Source: RGIG1828 sp045586905 (GTDB taxonomy: Bacteria > Bacillota > Clostridia > UMGS1810). From it: 49,509 bases of DNA. Where the stretch lies: NCBI GenBank assembly GCA_045586905.1, contig JAZNBF010000054.1, positions 1-49,509 of the forward strand, given 5' to 3'. Shown one piece after another: positions 26,087-32,693 of the stretch. The number at the start of each line of letters is the position of its first letter. The first letter of the stretch is position 1. The position numbers and the translations under genes were made by a program. A model generated the notes under the pieces. That model was not told the origin of the DNA, did not search any database, and was given only the letters and a program-made list of their open reading frames with translations.

Positions 26087-26465
26087 ATTTCTGATTAATT
26101 TCCTTTGACTCCCAGTATATGTCACTGATTGCCTTAAACACTTTGTCTTTGTCATCGTCGTTGAGCTTGCCACCTGCAAAAAGCGCTCCGATTTGTCCGA
26201 CGAGTGCGAGTGCATCCTCTTGCCCGCCCGAGCCATAGCGGGAATAGGCATCCATGACAAAATCATCGGCATCGGAAATGAGATAATCCACAGAAACATC
26301 AAACAGAGATGCAATATTTAATATAATATCTCTTGTTTTCGGGTAGCGCTCTCCGCTTTCATAATATATTATACTGCGCCGTGTGACACCTAATTTTTCA
26401 CTGAGTTCGCTTTGTGAAAGACCAGCATCAACACGGAGTTTTTTTAGTTTTTCTCCAAAAAGCAT
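26058..26465 (-). CDS. XRE-family repressor, partner of the ImmA/IrrE peptidase
   Basis: A 135-residue DNA-binding protein. The HTH_3 domain covers residues about 5-62 (LKKLRVDAGLSQSELSEKLG, RRSIIYYESGERYP). The C-terminal helical region (residues about 82-135, LFAGGKLNDDDKDKVFKAI, then DIYWESKEINQKY) follows a pattern I recognise from clostridial XRE proteins encoded next to ImmA/IrrE peptidases. The size is close to DdrO. The ribosome site AGGAG is 8 nt from the ATG. The long leader from its own promoter crosses two of the three operators, so autoregulation is likely. The target of the downstream peptidase is presumably this protein. Confidence 0.88.
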   Translation of the reverse strand: MLFGEKLKKLRVDAGLSQSELSEKLGVTRRSIIYYESGERYPKTRDIILNIASLFDVSVDYLISDADDFVMDAYSRYGSGGQEDALALVGQIGALFAGGKLNDDDKDKVFKAISDIYWESKEINQKYAHGSDKNK

Positions 26466-26486
26466 ATAGATTCTCCTATCCTTTAT

Positions 26487-26502
26487 GTGAATTTTTATTC
26501 AC
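26487..26502. promoter_or_regulatory. Operator A: GTGAAT-TTTT-ATTCAC
   Basis: Perfect inverted half-sites of six bases around a 4-bp centre, in the XRE leader and just upstream of the dinB -35 box. Its start is 31 bp from the start of operator B. Confidence 0.7.
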
Positions 26503-26510
26503 ATTTTTGC

Positions 26511-26539
26511 TTGACAAGTGAACTAACATTCGCTAAAAT
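26511..26539 (+). promoter_or_regulatory. Promoter of the Y-family polymerase gene
   Basis: TTGACA (26511-26516), exact 17-bp spacer, TAAAAT (26534-26539). Operator B lies inside the spacer. The predicted start of transcription is about 26546, with operator C immediately downstream. Confidence 0.8.
26518..26533. promoter_or_regulatory. Operator B: GTGAAC-TAAC-ATTCGC
   Basis: A nearly symmetric site of the same form as A and C, filling the spacer between the -35 and -10 boxes of the dinB promoter. Its occupation should block RNA polymerase directly. Confidence 0.65.
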
Positions 26540-26547
26540 ATATGTAT

Positions 26548-26563
26548 GTGAACTTTAGTTCAC
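26548..26563. promoter_or_regulatory. Operator C: GTGAAC-TTTA-GTTCAC
   Basis: A perfect inverted repeat with the core GAAC-N4-GTTC, which also equals the core of the Gram-positive LexA box. It begins 30 bp after operator B and covers the predicted transcription starts of both facing promoters. A further half-site GTTCAC lies at 26581-26586. Confidence 0.75.
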
Positions 26564-26567
26564 TTTA

Positions 26568-26596
26568 ATTTTAACCTATTGTTCACATTTTGTCAA
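26568..26596 (-). promoter_or_regulatory. Promoter of the XRE-immA-CPBP operon
   Basis: Minus-strand TTGACA (26591-26596), 17-bp spacer, TAAAAT (26568-26573). The predicted start is near 26561, so this transcript runs leftward through the dinB promoter. The extra half-site GTTCAC (26581-26586) is in its spacer. Confidence 0.8.
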
Positions 26597-26618
26597 TACT
26601 ATATGAGGTAATAAAACT

Positions 26619-27851
26619 ATGATAATATTGCACAGTGATCTTAACAATTTTTATGCATCGGTAGAGTGTGTTCTGAACCCTTCGCTCGCAAACGAATATG
26701 TGGCAGTGTGCGGAAGCGAGGAAGACAGACACGGAATTGTGCTTGCCAAAAATGAAAAAGCAAAAAAATGCGGAGTTATGACCGGAGAACCAATATGGAA
26801 AGCAAAGCAAAAATGCCCTCAGCTCATAACAGTTATGCCCCATTTTGACAAATACAAAAAATACAGCGAGGCTGTGAAGGAAATATATAAAGACTACACA
26901 GACAGGGTGGAATCGTTTGGTCCGGATGAATGCTGGCTTGATGTGAGCAAAAGCACAAAGCTTTTTGGAAGCGGTAAAGAAATTGCCGAAAAAATAAGGA
27001 AAAGAGTAAAGGCAGAAACAGGACTTACGGTGTCGGTGGGAGTATCGTTCAACAAGGTGTTTGCAAAGCTTGGCAGTGATATGAAAAAGCCCGATGCAGT
27101 GACAGTGATTGAGAAAGACAACTTTAAAGAAAAAGTGTGGGGACTTGATGTGGGATGTCTTATGGGTGTGGGGAGAGCATGTGAGAACAAGCTCAGACAA
27201 TATAAAATTATGACCATAGGAGATCTTGCAAACACGCCGCCGGAATTTCTCAAAAAGATTTTTGGGAAAAACGGAGAGTGGATGTGGATTTGTGCAAACG
27301 GGAAAGAAAGCTCTGCGGTTTGCCACACAGACTATCACGCTTTGGCAAAAAGCATTGGCAGAGGAGTCACATGCAGGGAAAACCTTTTTGAAAAGGAAAT
27401 GGTAAGAAGAGTGATATATAAGCTCTGTCTTTCTGTTGAAGACGCTCTCAGAGAAGAGAGACTTCTGGCAATGTCGGTGTCGGTGGCAATAAAAAATAAT
27501 CTTCTGGAAACAAAACAGTTTTGTAAAGCTCTGGACTCTCCTACTCACAGTGCGTATGAAATTGCAAAAGCTGCTTTTAAGCTATTTGACGAAAAGTACC
27601 AAAACGGCGGCAGACTTTGTGTGAGAAGCATAAGCGTGAGAGCTATAAATCTGACGAGCGAAGACTCTGCTATACAGACATCTTTTTTTGACAAACCTTC
27701 AGACAGAGAAAAGATGGAAATTTTTGAGAAAACATTTTGTGAACTAAAAAAGAAATATGGAAATGAGGTTATAAACTATGCATCACTCATGGGAGATTTG
27801 AAATTTCCGAAAAATTCTCCTCCCAAACCCTCTCTTCCGTCTTTCAGATAA
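26619..27851 (+). CDS. dinB: Y-family translesion DNA polymerase (DinB/UmuC type)
   Basis: A 410-residue translesion polymerase. The first motif HSDLNNFYASVE gives catalytic Asp7 and a tyrosine steric gate at residue 12. The second, SFGPDECWLDVS, gives Asp103 and Glu104. GVSFNKVFAKLGSDMKKPDA and a helix-hairpin region (GVGRACENKLR) complete the palm and thumb. The little finger ends with QTSFFD (353-358), a canonical beta-clamp binding motif, followed by a proline/lysine-rich tail. The PDEC form of the active site and DLNNFYASVEC are variants of the usual IDEA and DMDxFYA sequences, so assignment to Pol IV or a UmuC-like subgroup is open. It is expressed divergently from the XRE/ImmA operon under operators A-C; GAGGT is 9 nt before ATG. 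Confidence 0.92.
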   Translation: MIILHSDLNNFYASVECVLNPSLANEYVAVCGSEEDRHGIVLAKNEKAKKCGVMTGEPIWKAKQKCPQLITVMPHFDKYKKYSEAVKEIYKDYTDRVESFGPDECWLDVSKSTKLFGSGKEIAEKIRKRVKAETGLTVSVGVSFNKVFAKLGSDMKKPDAVTVIEKDNFKEKVWGLDVGCLMGVGRACENKLRQYKIMTIGDLANTPPEFLKKIFGKNGEWMWICANGKESSAVCHTDYHALAKSIGRGVTCRENLFEKEMVRRVIYKLCLSVEDALREERLLAMSVSVAIKNNLLETKQFCKALDSPTHSAYEIAKAAFKLFDEKYQNGGRLCVRSISVRAINLTSEDSAIQTSFFDKPSDREKMEIFEKTFCELKKKYGNEVINYASLMGDLKFPKNSPPKPSLPSFR

Positions 27852-27900
27852 AAAAAGCGAAGCATCATCAGCATTTATCACTGATGGAGCTTCGCATTTT
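27852..27900. terminator. Bidirectional terminator between dinB and the zinc-ribbon gene
   Basis: Outer stem GCGAAGC/GCTTCGC (27857-27863 with 27889-27895) plus an inner TCATCAG/CTGATG pairing. It is flanked by an A-run on the left and T-run on the right, so it serves both convergent genes. Confidence 0.85.
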
Positions 27901-29082
27901 TTATTGTTCGTCATTTGAAGAAAGAGAAATTTTAACCTGAGAAAGTCTTTCTTCAATTTTCTTTTCAAGCTCTGCCATCTCGTCGGAAATGTGTGAGGTT
28001 GCAGACTCGGTTTCAGCCTCGAAATATTTTTTGACGGGGATGGGTTCAATCTGGGGAGAGGCAGGCTTTGAGTTTTTCATTATTTTCTCGCACACACAAA
28101 CACTGTCGCCAATTAAAATCTCGCCGCAATATTTGCATTTTCTGCCTTCAAACTGCTCGGGCTTTACTGTTATTCCAAATCCGTCGCCTTCACAGTTGCA
28201 TTTTTCACCCGGTTTGAGAGCTCTCCGGCAATACACACAAACATCCGAAGATTCCTTTTTGTTTTGCTCGGTCATGAGTTTGTCGAGAGAATTCATATTG
28301 TTGCTTCGGCACGGACAAATAGTACCTTTGGGTACAAACTCACCACATTTTGAACATTTGTAGGTGCCCTCGGGAATAACGGGTTCACTCTGTGGTTGCT
28401 CCTGAGGGAGAGGTATATCCTCCGGTTCGGCTATTTGAGATTCTTCAGATTCGATGTCAAGCAGGAAACGGTTTCTCACTTTGATGATTGAAAAAACAGA
28501 AAGAAGCATTATTGCAACATTTAAAATGCAATAGAGCCACAAAACAGGGGTGGCTGTAAGCTGGGCACCACTATCTGAAAAAAGAGCGATGACAGACACA
28601 GCGAGTGCACAAAAGAGTGATATGATGTAGGACGCTACATTGTGGATGTTATTGTCGTAATACAGAAAGCTGACAACAGATGAAGCAATAGGCAAAACCA
28701 AAAGAAAAACCAGAAAATATGAGGGAGTGAAAACTGTTATATCACCCTCACTTAAACCAAAGATGAGGTTGATGCCTGAAGCATAGACACCCTGTGATTT
28801 GAAGAAAGGTGTAAAAAGCAAAATCACCGTTACAAGCTGAACTGCTATGGTGCAGAGGCGAAGTTTGCTTTCGTTGAGTCTGTCTGCAAATCCGCCGACT
28901 CTGCGCTCGTATTTACTTGCCATGACTATGGCAGGTGCAGAACCCAGAACAGGTACAACAGTACTCAGAAAAGTGGCAAAATATTTATTGTATTGATTCC
29001 CTCTGAAAAGCAAACCGACCACCTTAAAATATGAAACATATATCAGGAATGCAGCAAACAACATCATCAAAAAAAACGACAT
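27901..29082 (-). CDS. Membrane protein with three C-terminal zinc-ribbon-like motifs
   Basis: A 393-residue protein of unknown function. About six hydrophobic helices occupy residues 1-205 (for example LCTIAVQLVTVILLFTPFF and LWLYCILNVAIMLLSVFSI). The cytoplasmic-looking tail contains three cysteine modules, CSKCGEFVPKGTICPC, CVYCRRALKPGEKCNC and CKYCGEILIGDSVCVC, all of the form CxxC-x8-10-CxC. A short charged coiled coil ends the protein (MAELEKKIEERLSQVKI). It has its own consensus promoter and a terminator, so it is monocistronic. Zinc or iron binding is inferred from the cysteine spacing only. Confidence 0.8.
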   Translation of the reverse strand: MSFFLMMLFAAFLIYVSYFKVVGLLFRGNQYNKYFATFLSTVVPVLGSAPAIVMASKYERRVGGFADRLNESKLRLCTIAVQLVTVILLFTPFFKSQGVYASGINLIFGLSEGDITVFTPSYFLVFLLVLPIASSVVSFLYYDNNIHNVASYIISLFCALAVSVIALFSDSGAQLTATPVLWLYCILNVAIMLLSVFSIIKVRNRFLLDIESEESQIAEPEDIPLPQEQPQSEPVIPEGTYKCSKCGEFVPKGTICPCRSNNMNSLDKLMTEQNKKESSDVCVYCRRALKPGEKCNCEGDGFGITVKPEQFEGRKCKYCGEILIGDSVCVCEKIMKNSKPASPQIEPIPVKKYFEAETESATSHISDEMAELEKKIEERLSQVKISLSSNDEQ

Positions 29083-29129
29083 TTTTAAATTACCTCGTTT
29101 CGGACGTGAAGATTGATTTTGATAAATTT

Positions 29130-29158
29130 ATTATACAATATCCGACATTATTTGTCAA
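29130..29158 (-). promoter_or_regulatory. Promoter of the zinc-ribbon membrane protein gene
   Basis: Minus-strand TTGACA (29153-29158) and TATAAT (29130-29135), 17-bp spacer: a full consensus promoter. Confidence 0.85.
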
Positions 29159-29188
29159 CGAAATAAGCTATGAGAACATCATTTTGGC

Positions 29189-29216
29189 AAAAAGAAAAGC
29201 AGACGACTTCGTCTGC
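29189..29216 (-). terminator. Terminator of secG
   Basis: A 7-bp stem GCAGACG/CGTCTGC (29199-29205 with 29210-29216) with a tetraloop. On the minus strand it is followed by TTTTCTTTTT, 14 bp past the secG stop. Confidence 0.85.
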
Positions 29217-29230
29217 AAAATCTTTTGTGA

Positions 29231-29467
29231 TTATTTGGTTATGATGAAAAGAATGATTGAAGTAACAATGAAAAGAACTGCTACAATCGCTGTGCATTTA
29301 GCCAAAATTCCATCCATGCTTCTTGCTTTGTTTTTGCCGAAGAATGTTTCAGCTCCGCCTGAAATTGAACCGGAAAGGCCTTCCTGTGAACCGGACTGAA
29401 AAAGAACAATAGCTATTAATAATACAGCGAAAATAACATGAACAATTGTTAAAATTAATTCTAACAC
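29231..29467 (-). CDS. secG: Preprotein translocase subunit SecG
   Basis: A 78-residue protein with two transmembrane helices (about 3-23 and 55-76) and the linking motif VLFQSGSQEGLSGSISGGAETFFGK, shortened here to FQSGSQEGLSGSISGG, which is diagnostic of SecG. It is part of the SecYEG channel. The start is a GTG at 29467, 6 nt after GGAGGT. An out-of-frame ATG two bases upstream opens only ATG-TGT-TAG. It has its own promoter and terminator. Some Firmicutes have secG next to rnr and smpB; here it is alone. Confidence 0.93.
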   Translation of the reverse strand: MLELILTIVHVIFAVLLIAIVLFQSGSQEGLSGSISGGAETFFGKNKARSMDGILAKCTAIVAVLFIVTSIILFIITK

Positions 29468-29504
29468 ATAAACACCTCCAAACAAATCCAAATGTGCTTT
29501 AAAG

Positions 29505-29533
29505 ATTATACCATAAAAGATTTGTTTTTGCAA
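29505..29533 (-). promoter_or_regulatory. Promoter of secG
   Basis: Minus-strand TTGCAA (29528-29533) and TATAAT (29505-29510), 17-bp spacer, with TGG before the -10 box. Confidence 0.8.
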
Positions 29534-29573
29534 GGGGTAATTTAAAAATATAAAATTTTTTGTTCGTCTTTTG

Positions 29574-29606
29574 TTTACATTTTTCTTATGACGGATAGCA
29601 TATAAT
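29574..29606 (+). promoter_or_regulatory. Putative spoIIGA-sigE promoter with long spacer
   Basis: TATAAT (29601-29606) lies 18 bp before the spoIIGA start. The best -35 candidate is TTTACA (29574-29579), giving a 21-bp spacer. Bacillus spoIIG also has an over-long spacer and needs Spo0A-P. No clear Spo0A box (TGTCGAA) was found; TTCGTC at 29563-29568 is a poor match. Confidence 0.45.
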
Positions 29607-29623
29607 ATAAAAGAGGTGAACTT

Positions 29624-30469
29624 ATGAAAACTATTGTGTATCTTGATATGCTGTTTTTAATAAATTTTATAATAAATCTCATTTTATTAAAGATAACCTG
29701 CATCTTCATGAAATGTCCTTCTAAATTGCTTAAGCTATGTGTTGCTTCTTTGCTTGGCGGCATATATGCAGTGTGTTTCTTCTGCCCCGGAGCAAAATCT
29801 TTTTACATATTTCCTTTTAAAGTGATTGTGTCTATGATCATGGTTTTGATAGCACTGCCGAAATGCGGTCTTATTAAATTTATGAAAAGCTGCGCTGTGT
29901 TTTATCTGACATCATTTTCATTTGCAGGAATCATGCTTGCACTTGTTTATTTTACAAGCTTTGCAGATTCGGGCATGTTTTATTCTGACAAGGGGATATT
30001 CTATTTTGACATATCTATATCAACACTGATAATCAGTTCGTTTGTTGTATACATTCTTTTGTGGCTGGTTTCGGCAGTATTTACAAAAAACAAAATGATT
30101 GGCATCAGAGAACTCAGAATCAGACTTGGGCAAAGAGAGTGTGTGCTCAGTGCTCTATGTGACACGGGCAATCTCCTGACAGACCCGATCTCAAAAATGC
30201 CTGTCATCATAGCAGATAAAAATTCTGTTTTGCCGCTTTTCCCATTGGGGATTCCCGACATGCTAAATGGATGCACAAGTGATGTGAAGCTGAGAATCAT
30301 CCCCTACTCATCGCTTGGAGCAAAAAATGAAATGATGACCGGATTTGTCCCTGACAGGGTTGAACTTGACGGGAAGCAGGCAGAGGGAGTTATTGTAGGG
30401 ATAAGTGAAAATGCTCTGTCGGAAACCGATGAATACAATGCACTTTTTAACCCTAATATTTTAAACTGA
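29624..30469 (+). CDS. spoIIGA: Sigma-E processing aspartic peptidase SpoIIGA
   Basis: A 281-residue protein. Five N-terminal membrane helices span residues about 5-150. A cytoplasmic aspartic-protease domain follows, with the catalytic motif LCDTGNLLTDP (Asp180) and the later GKQAEGVIVGIS region. SpoIIGA sits in the sporulation septum and, after the SpoIIR signal from the forespore, cleaves the pro-sequence of sigma-E in the mother cell. The gene is followed 20 bp later by sigE, as in all classical spore formers. GAGGTG is 8 nt before the ATG. Confidence 0.93.
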   Translation: MKTIVYLDMLFLINFIINLILLKITCIFMKCPSKLLKLCVASLLGGIYAVCFFCPGAKSFYIFPFKVIVSMIMVLIALPKCGLIKFMKSCAVFYLTSFSFAGIMLALVYFTSFADSGMFYSDKGIFYFDISISTLIISSFVVYILLWLVSAVFTKNKMIGIRELRIRLGQRECVLSALCDTGNLLTDPISKMPVIIADKNSVLPLFPLGIPDMLNGCTSDVKLRIIPYSSLGAKNEMMTGFVPDRVELDGKQAEGVIVGISENALSETDEYNALFNPNILN

Positions 30470-30489
30470 TTATGCGGAGGTAGAAAAAA

Positions 30490-31203
30490 ATGCAAATACT
30501 TACAAATTTGCCAAAAAATTTCAGACAAATTATTTTTTCAATTCTTTCAAAGCAGGAAATACATTATATAGGCGGTCCGTCGAGTCTGCCGCCTCCACTT
30601 TCCAAAGAGGAGGAAGACGAATATATATTGATGCTGAAAAACAACCCCAAAGATGCAAAACCGATACTGATAGAAAGAAATCTCAGGCTTGTGGTGTATA
30701 TAGCAAAGAAATTTGAAAATACAGGAATAAATATTGAGGATCTGATTTCCATAGGTACAATCGGCCTTATTAAATCTATTAACACTTTTAATCCGGAAAA
30801 GAGAATAAAGCTTGCAACATATGCCTCGCGATGTATAGAAAATGAAATACTCATGTATCTGAGAAAAAACAGTAACAGAAGAAATGAAATTTCAATCGAT
30901 GAGCCTCTTAATGTGGACTGGGACGGAAACGAGCTTTTGCTCTCGGATATCTTGGGGACTGATTCGGACATAGTGTGTCATAACATTGAAAACGAGGTTG
31001 ACAAGGAGCTTCTGACAATAGCTCTTGACAACCTTTCGGAGCGGGAAAAAAACATAATGAAGCTGAGATTTGGTGTGGGAAACAGCTCGGTTAAGACGCA
31101 AAAAGAGGTTGCAGATATGCTTGGAATATCACAATCGTACATATCGAGGCTTGAAAAAAGAATCATACAGAGAATGAAAAAGGATATTGCAAAAATGATA
31201 TAA
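30490..31203 (+). CDS. sigE: Sporulation sigma factor E precursor
   Basis: A 237-residue sigma-70 family factor. It begins with a pro-sequence of about 25 residues (MQILTNLPKNFRQIIFSIL) before the conserved YIGGPSSLPPPLSKEEE, where SpoIIGA cuts. Region 2 has RNLRLVVYIAKKF, EDLISIGTIGLIKSI and TYASRCIENEILMYLR. Region 4 has LSEREKNIMKLRFG and the helix-turn-helix EVADMLGISQSYISRLEKRI. It directs mother-cell transcription after asymmetric division. The usual next gene sigG is absent: the transcript ends in a terminator and meets convergent trkH. Confidence 0.96.
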   Translation: MQILTNLPKNFRQIIFSILSKQEIHYIGGPSSLPPPLSKEEEDEYILMLKNNPKDAKPILIERNLRLVVYIAKKFENTGINIEDLISIGTIGLIKSINTFNPEKRIKLATYASRCIENEILMYLRKNSNRRNEISIDEPLNVDWDGNELLLSDILGTDSDIVCHNIENEVDKELLTIALDNLSEREKNIMKLRFGVGNSSVKTQKEVADMLGISQSYISRLEKRIIQRMKKDIAKMI

Positions 31204-31205
31204 AG

Positions 31206-31238
31206 AAAAGCTTTCCAAATATTTTTTGGAAAGCTTTT
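31206..31238. terminator. Bidirectional terminator between sigE and trkH
   Basis: A 14-bp perfect stem (31206-31219 with 31225-31238) with A- and T-rich flanks between the two convergent stop codons. Confidence 0.9.
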
Positions 31239-31240
31239 AA

Positions 31241-32677
31241 TTATTTTTTCCATGTGTATGGCGAAAGCATGATGAGAATCGGGAATATTTCAAGTCTGCC
31301 GATTATCATATCGCAGCTGAGCACAATCTTGGAAAAAGGTGAATACAGATCGAAATTTGACATAGGGCCAACTCTGGAAAGACCGGGGCCGATGTTGTTG
31401 AGCGTGGCTGCAACAGCAGTGAAATTGGTTTCGAAATTGAAGTTATCCAAAGTGATGAGAAGCATGGAGACTATAAATATCAGAATGTATGACATCATGA
31501 AAACATTGACAGCTCTGACTGTTTCGTGCTCTATTGCTCTGCCATTCATCTTGATTTTCAATGTGCTCTTTGGATGTGCAAGTATGCGGATCTCTTTCAC
31601 TATGCTTTTGAGCATTATGAGAACTCTTGATATTTTTATGCCGCCACCCGTGCTTCCGGCACAAGCTCCGAAAAACATTAAAAGAACAAGAATGCCTTTG
31701 GAAAGCTCCGGCCAGAGATTGAAATCGGCTGAAGCATAGCCGGTTGTTGTTATTATAGAGCCAACCTGAAAAGCACTGTGCATTATTGTTTCAAAAACCG
31801 AAGAGAAAAGATGACGACAATCGAAGCATATTATGGTTATGGATGCAAATATAAGTATGAGATACATCTTTAGCTCATCGGATTTGAAAACTGAACGGAA
31901 TTTTCTAAGAAGAATAAGATAGTATATGGAAAAATCTATGCCGAAAAGTATCATAAATACGGTCACTACTATATGAACATATGACGAATATTCCGAAAAA
32001 CCTGCATTTGATATTGTAAATCCACCTGTGCCGGCAGTACCAAAGGTGATGGTGATTGCATCGAAGAGAGGCATTTTGCCTATGACAAGCAAAACAAACT
32101 CTATGAGAGTCATTGCGATGTATATATAGTAGAGTATTTTGGCAGTTGATTTTACCTTTGGGGCAAGCTTGGTCACAGAGGGACCGGGGCTTTCGGCTTT
32201 TACAAGGAAGAAGTTGTTATTGCCGGTAACAGGAATAAAAGCAAGAAGGAAAACCAGTACACCCATGCCGCCTATCCAGTGTGTGAAGCTACGCCAGAAA
32301 AGGATGCTTTTTGGAATAATATCAAGGTCATTTATGACTGAAGCACCTGTTGTGGTAAAACCCGACACGATTTCAAAAAAAGCATCTATATAATTTGGAA
32401 GCGCTTTTGTAAATACCAGAGGAAGTGCGCCAAAAATACTGAGTATTATCCAACTGAAAGCAACTGTTACAAAACCGTCTTTAGCATACATGGTCTTGTT
32501 TTTAGGAGGTCTGATGCACAAAAACATGCTGAAAACAAGACACAATAATATTGTGAAAAACCAGGATGTTACGGTTTGTTCGCCATAAATAAAAGCACAA
32601 ACCAGAGGAAGAAGCATGCACAAAGCTTCAATTTTCAAAACCCAGCTGAGTATATAACGAATTGTTTTATAATTCAT
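31241..32677 (-). CDS. trkH: Potassium uptake protein TrkH/KtrB family
   Basis: A 478-residue channel-like membrane protein made of four M1-P-M2 repeats. The selectivity-filter segments are recognisable: FTTTGASVI, FGTAGTGGFTI, ITTTGYASADF and LNNIGPGL. The length (478) and the adjacent trkA support TrkH-type potassium uptake. The start follows an AGGAG site that overlaps the trkA stop, with unusually long spacing of about 14 nt. It ends at the shared terminator with sigE. Confidence 0.93.
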   Translation of the reverse strand: MNYKTIRYILSWVLKIEALCMLLPLVCAFIYGEQTVTSWFFTILLCLVFSMFLCIRPPKNKTMYAKDGFVTVAFSWIILSIFGALPLVFTKALPNYIDAFFEIVSGFTTTGASVINDLDIIPKSILFWRSFTHWIGGMGVLVFLLAFIPVTGNNNFFLVKAESPGPSVTKLAPKVKSTAKILYYIYIAMTLIEFVLLVIGKMPLFDAITITFGTAGTGGFTISNAGFSEYSSYVHIVVTVFMILFGIDFSIYYLILLRKFRSVFKSDELKMYLILIFASITIICFDCRHLFSSVFETIMHSAFQVGSIITTTGYASADFNLWPELSKGILVLLMFFGACAGSTGGGIKISRVLIMLKSIVKEIRILAHPKSTLKIKMNGRAIEHETVRAVNVFMMSYILIFIVSMLLITLDNFNFETNFTAVAATLNNIGPGLSRVGPMSNFDLYSPFSKIVLSCDMIIGRLEIFPILIMLSPYTWKK

Positions 32678-32693
32678 AATGTGCTAATATCTC

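Noticed and set aside
26087..26314. N-terminal extension of the ImmA/IrrE frame to 254 residues
   Set aside because: The extra 76 residues lie entirely inside the XRE gene, are rich in Met/Ser/His with no family match, and lack a ribosome site. The family is usually about 150-180 residues.
26583..27548. Long minus-strand frame (321 residues) opposite dinB
   Set aside because: Cys/His/Phe-rich shadow of the polymerase coding strand, with no ribosome site and no recognisable domain.
24588..27851. Prophage or integrative element remnant, because ImmA/ImmR-like genes occur on ICEs
   Set aside because: No integrase, att-like direct repeats, phage structural genes or composition break are visible; the flanks are ordinary chromosomal genes.
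29560..29600. Spo0A box upstream of spoIIGA
   Set aside because: Only TTCGTC-like matches with two or more mismatches to TTCGACA/TGTCGAA were seen.
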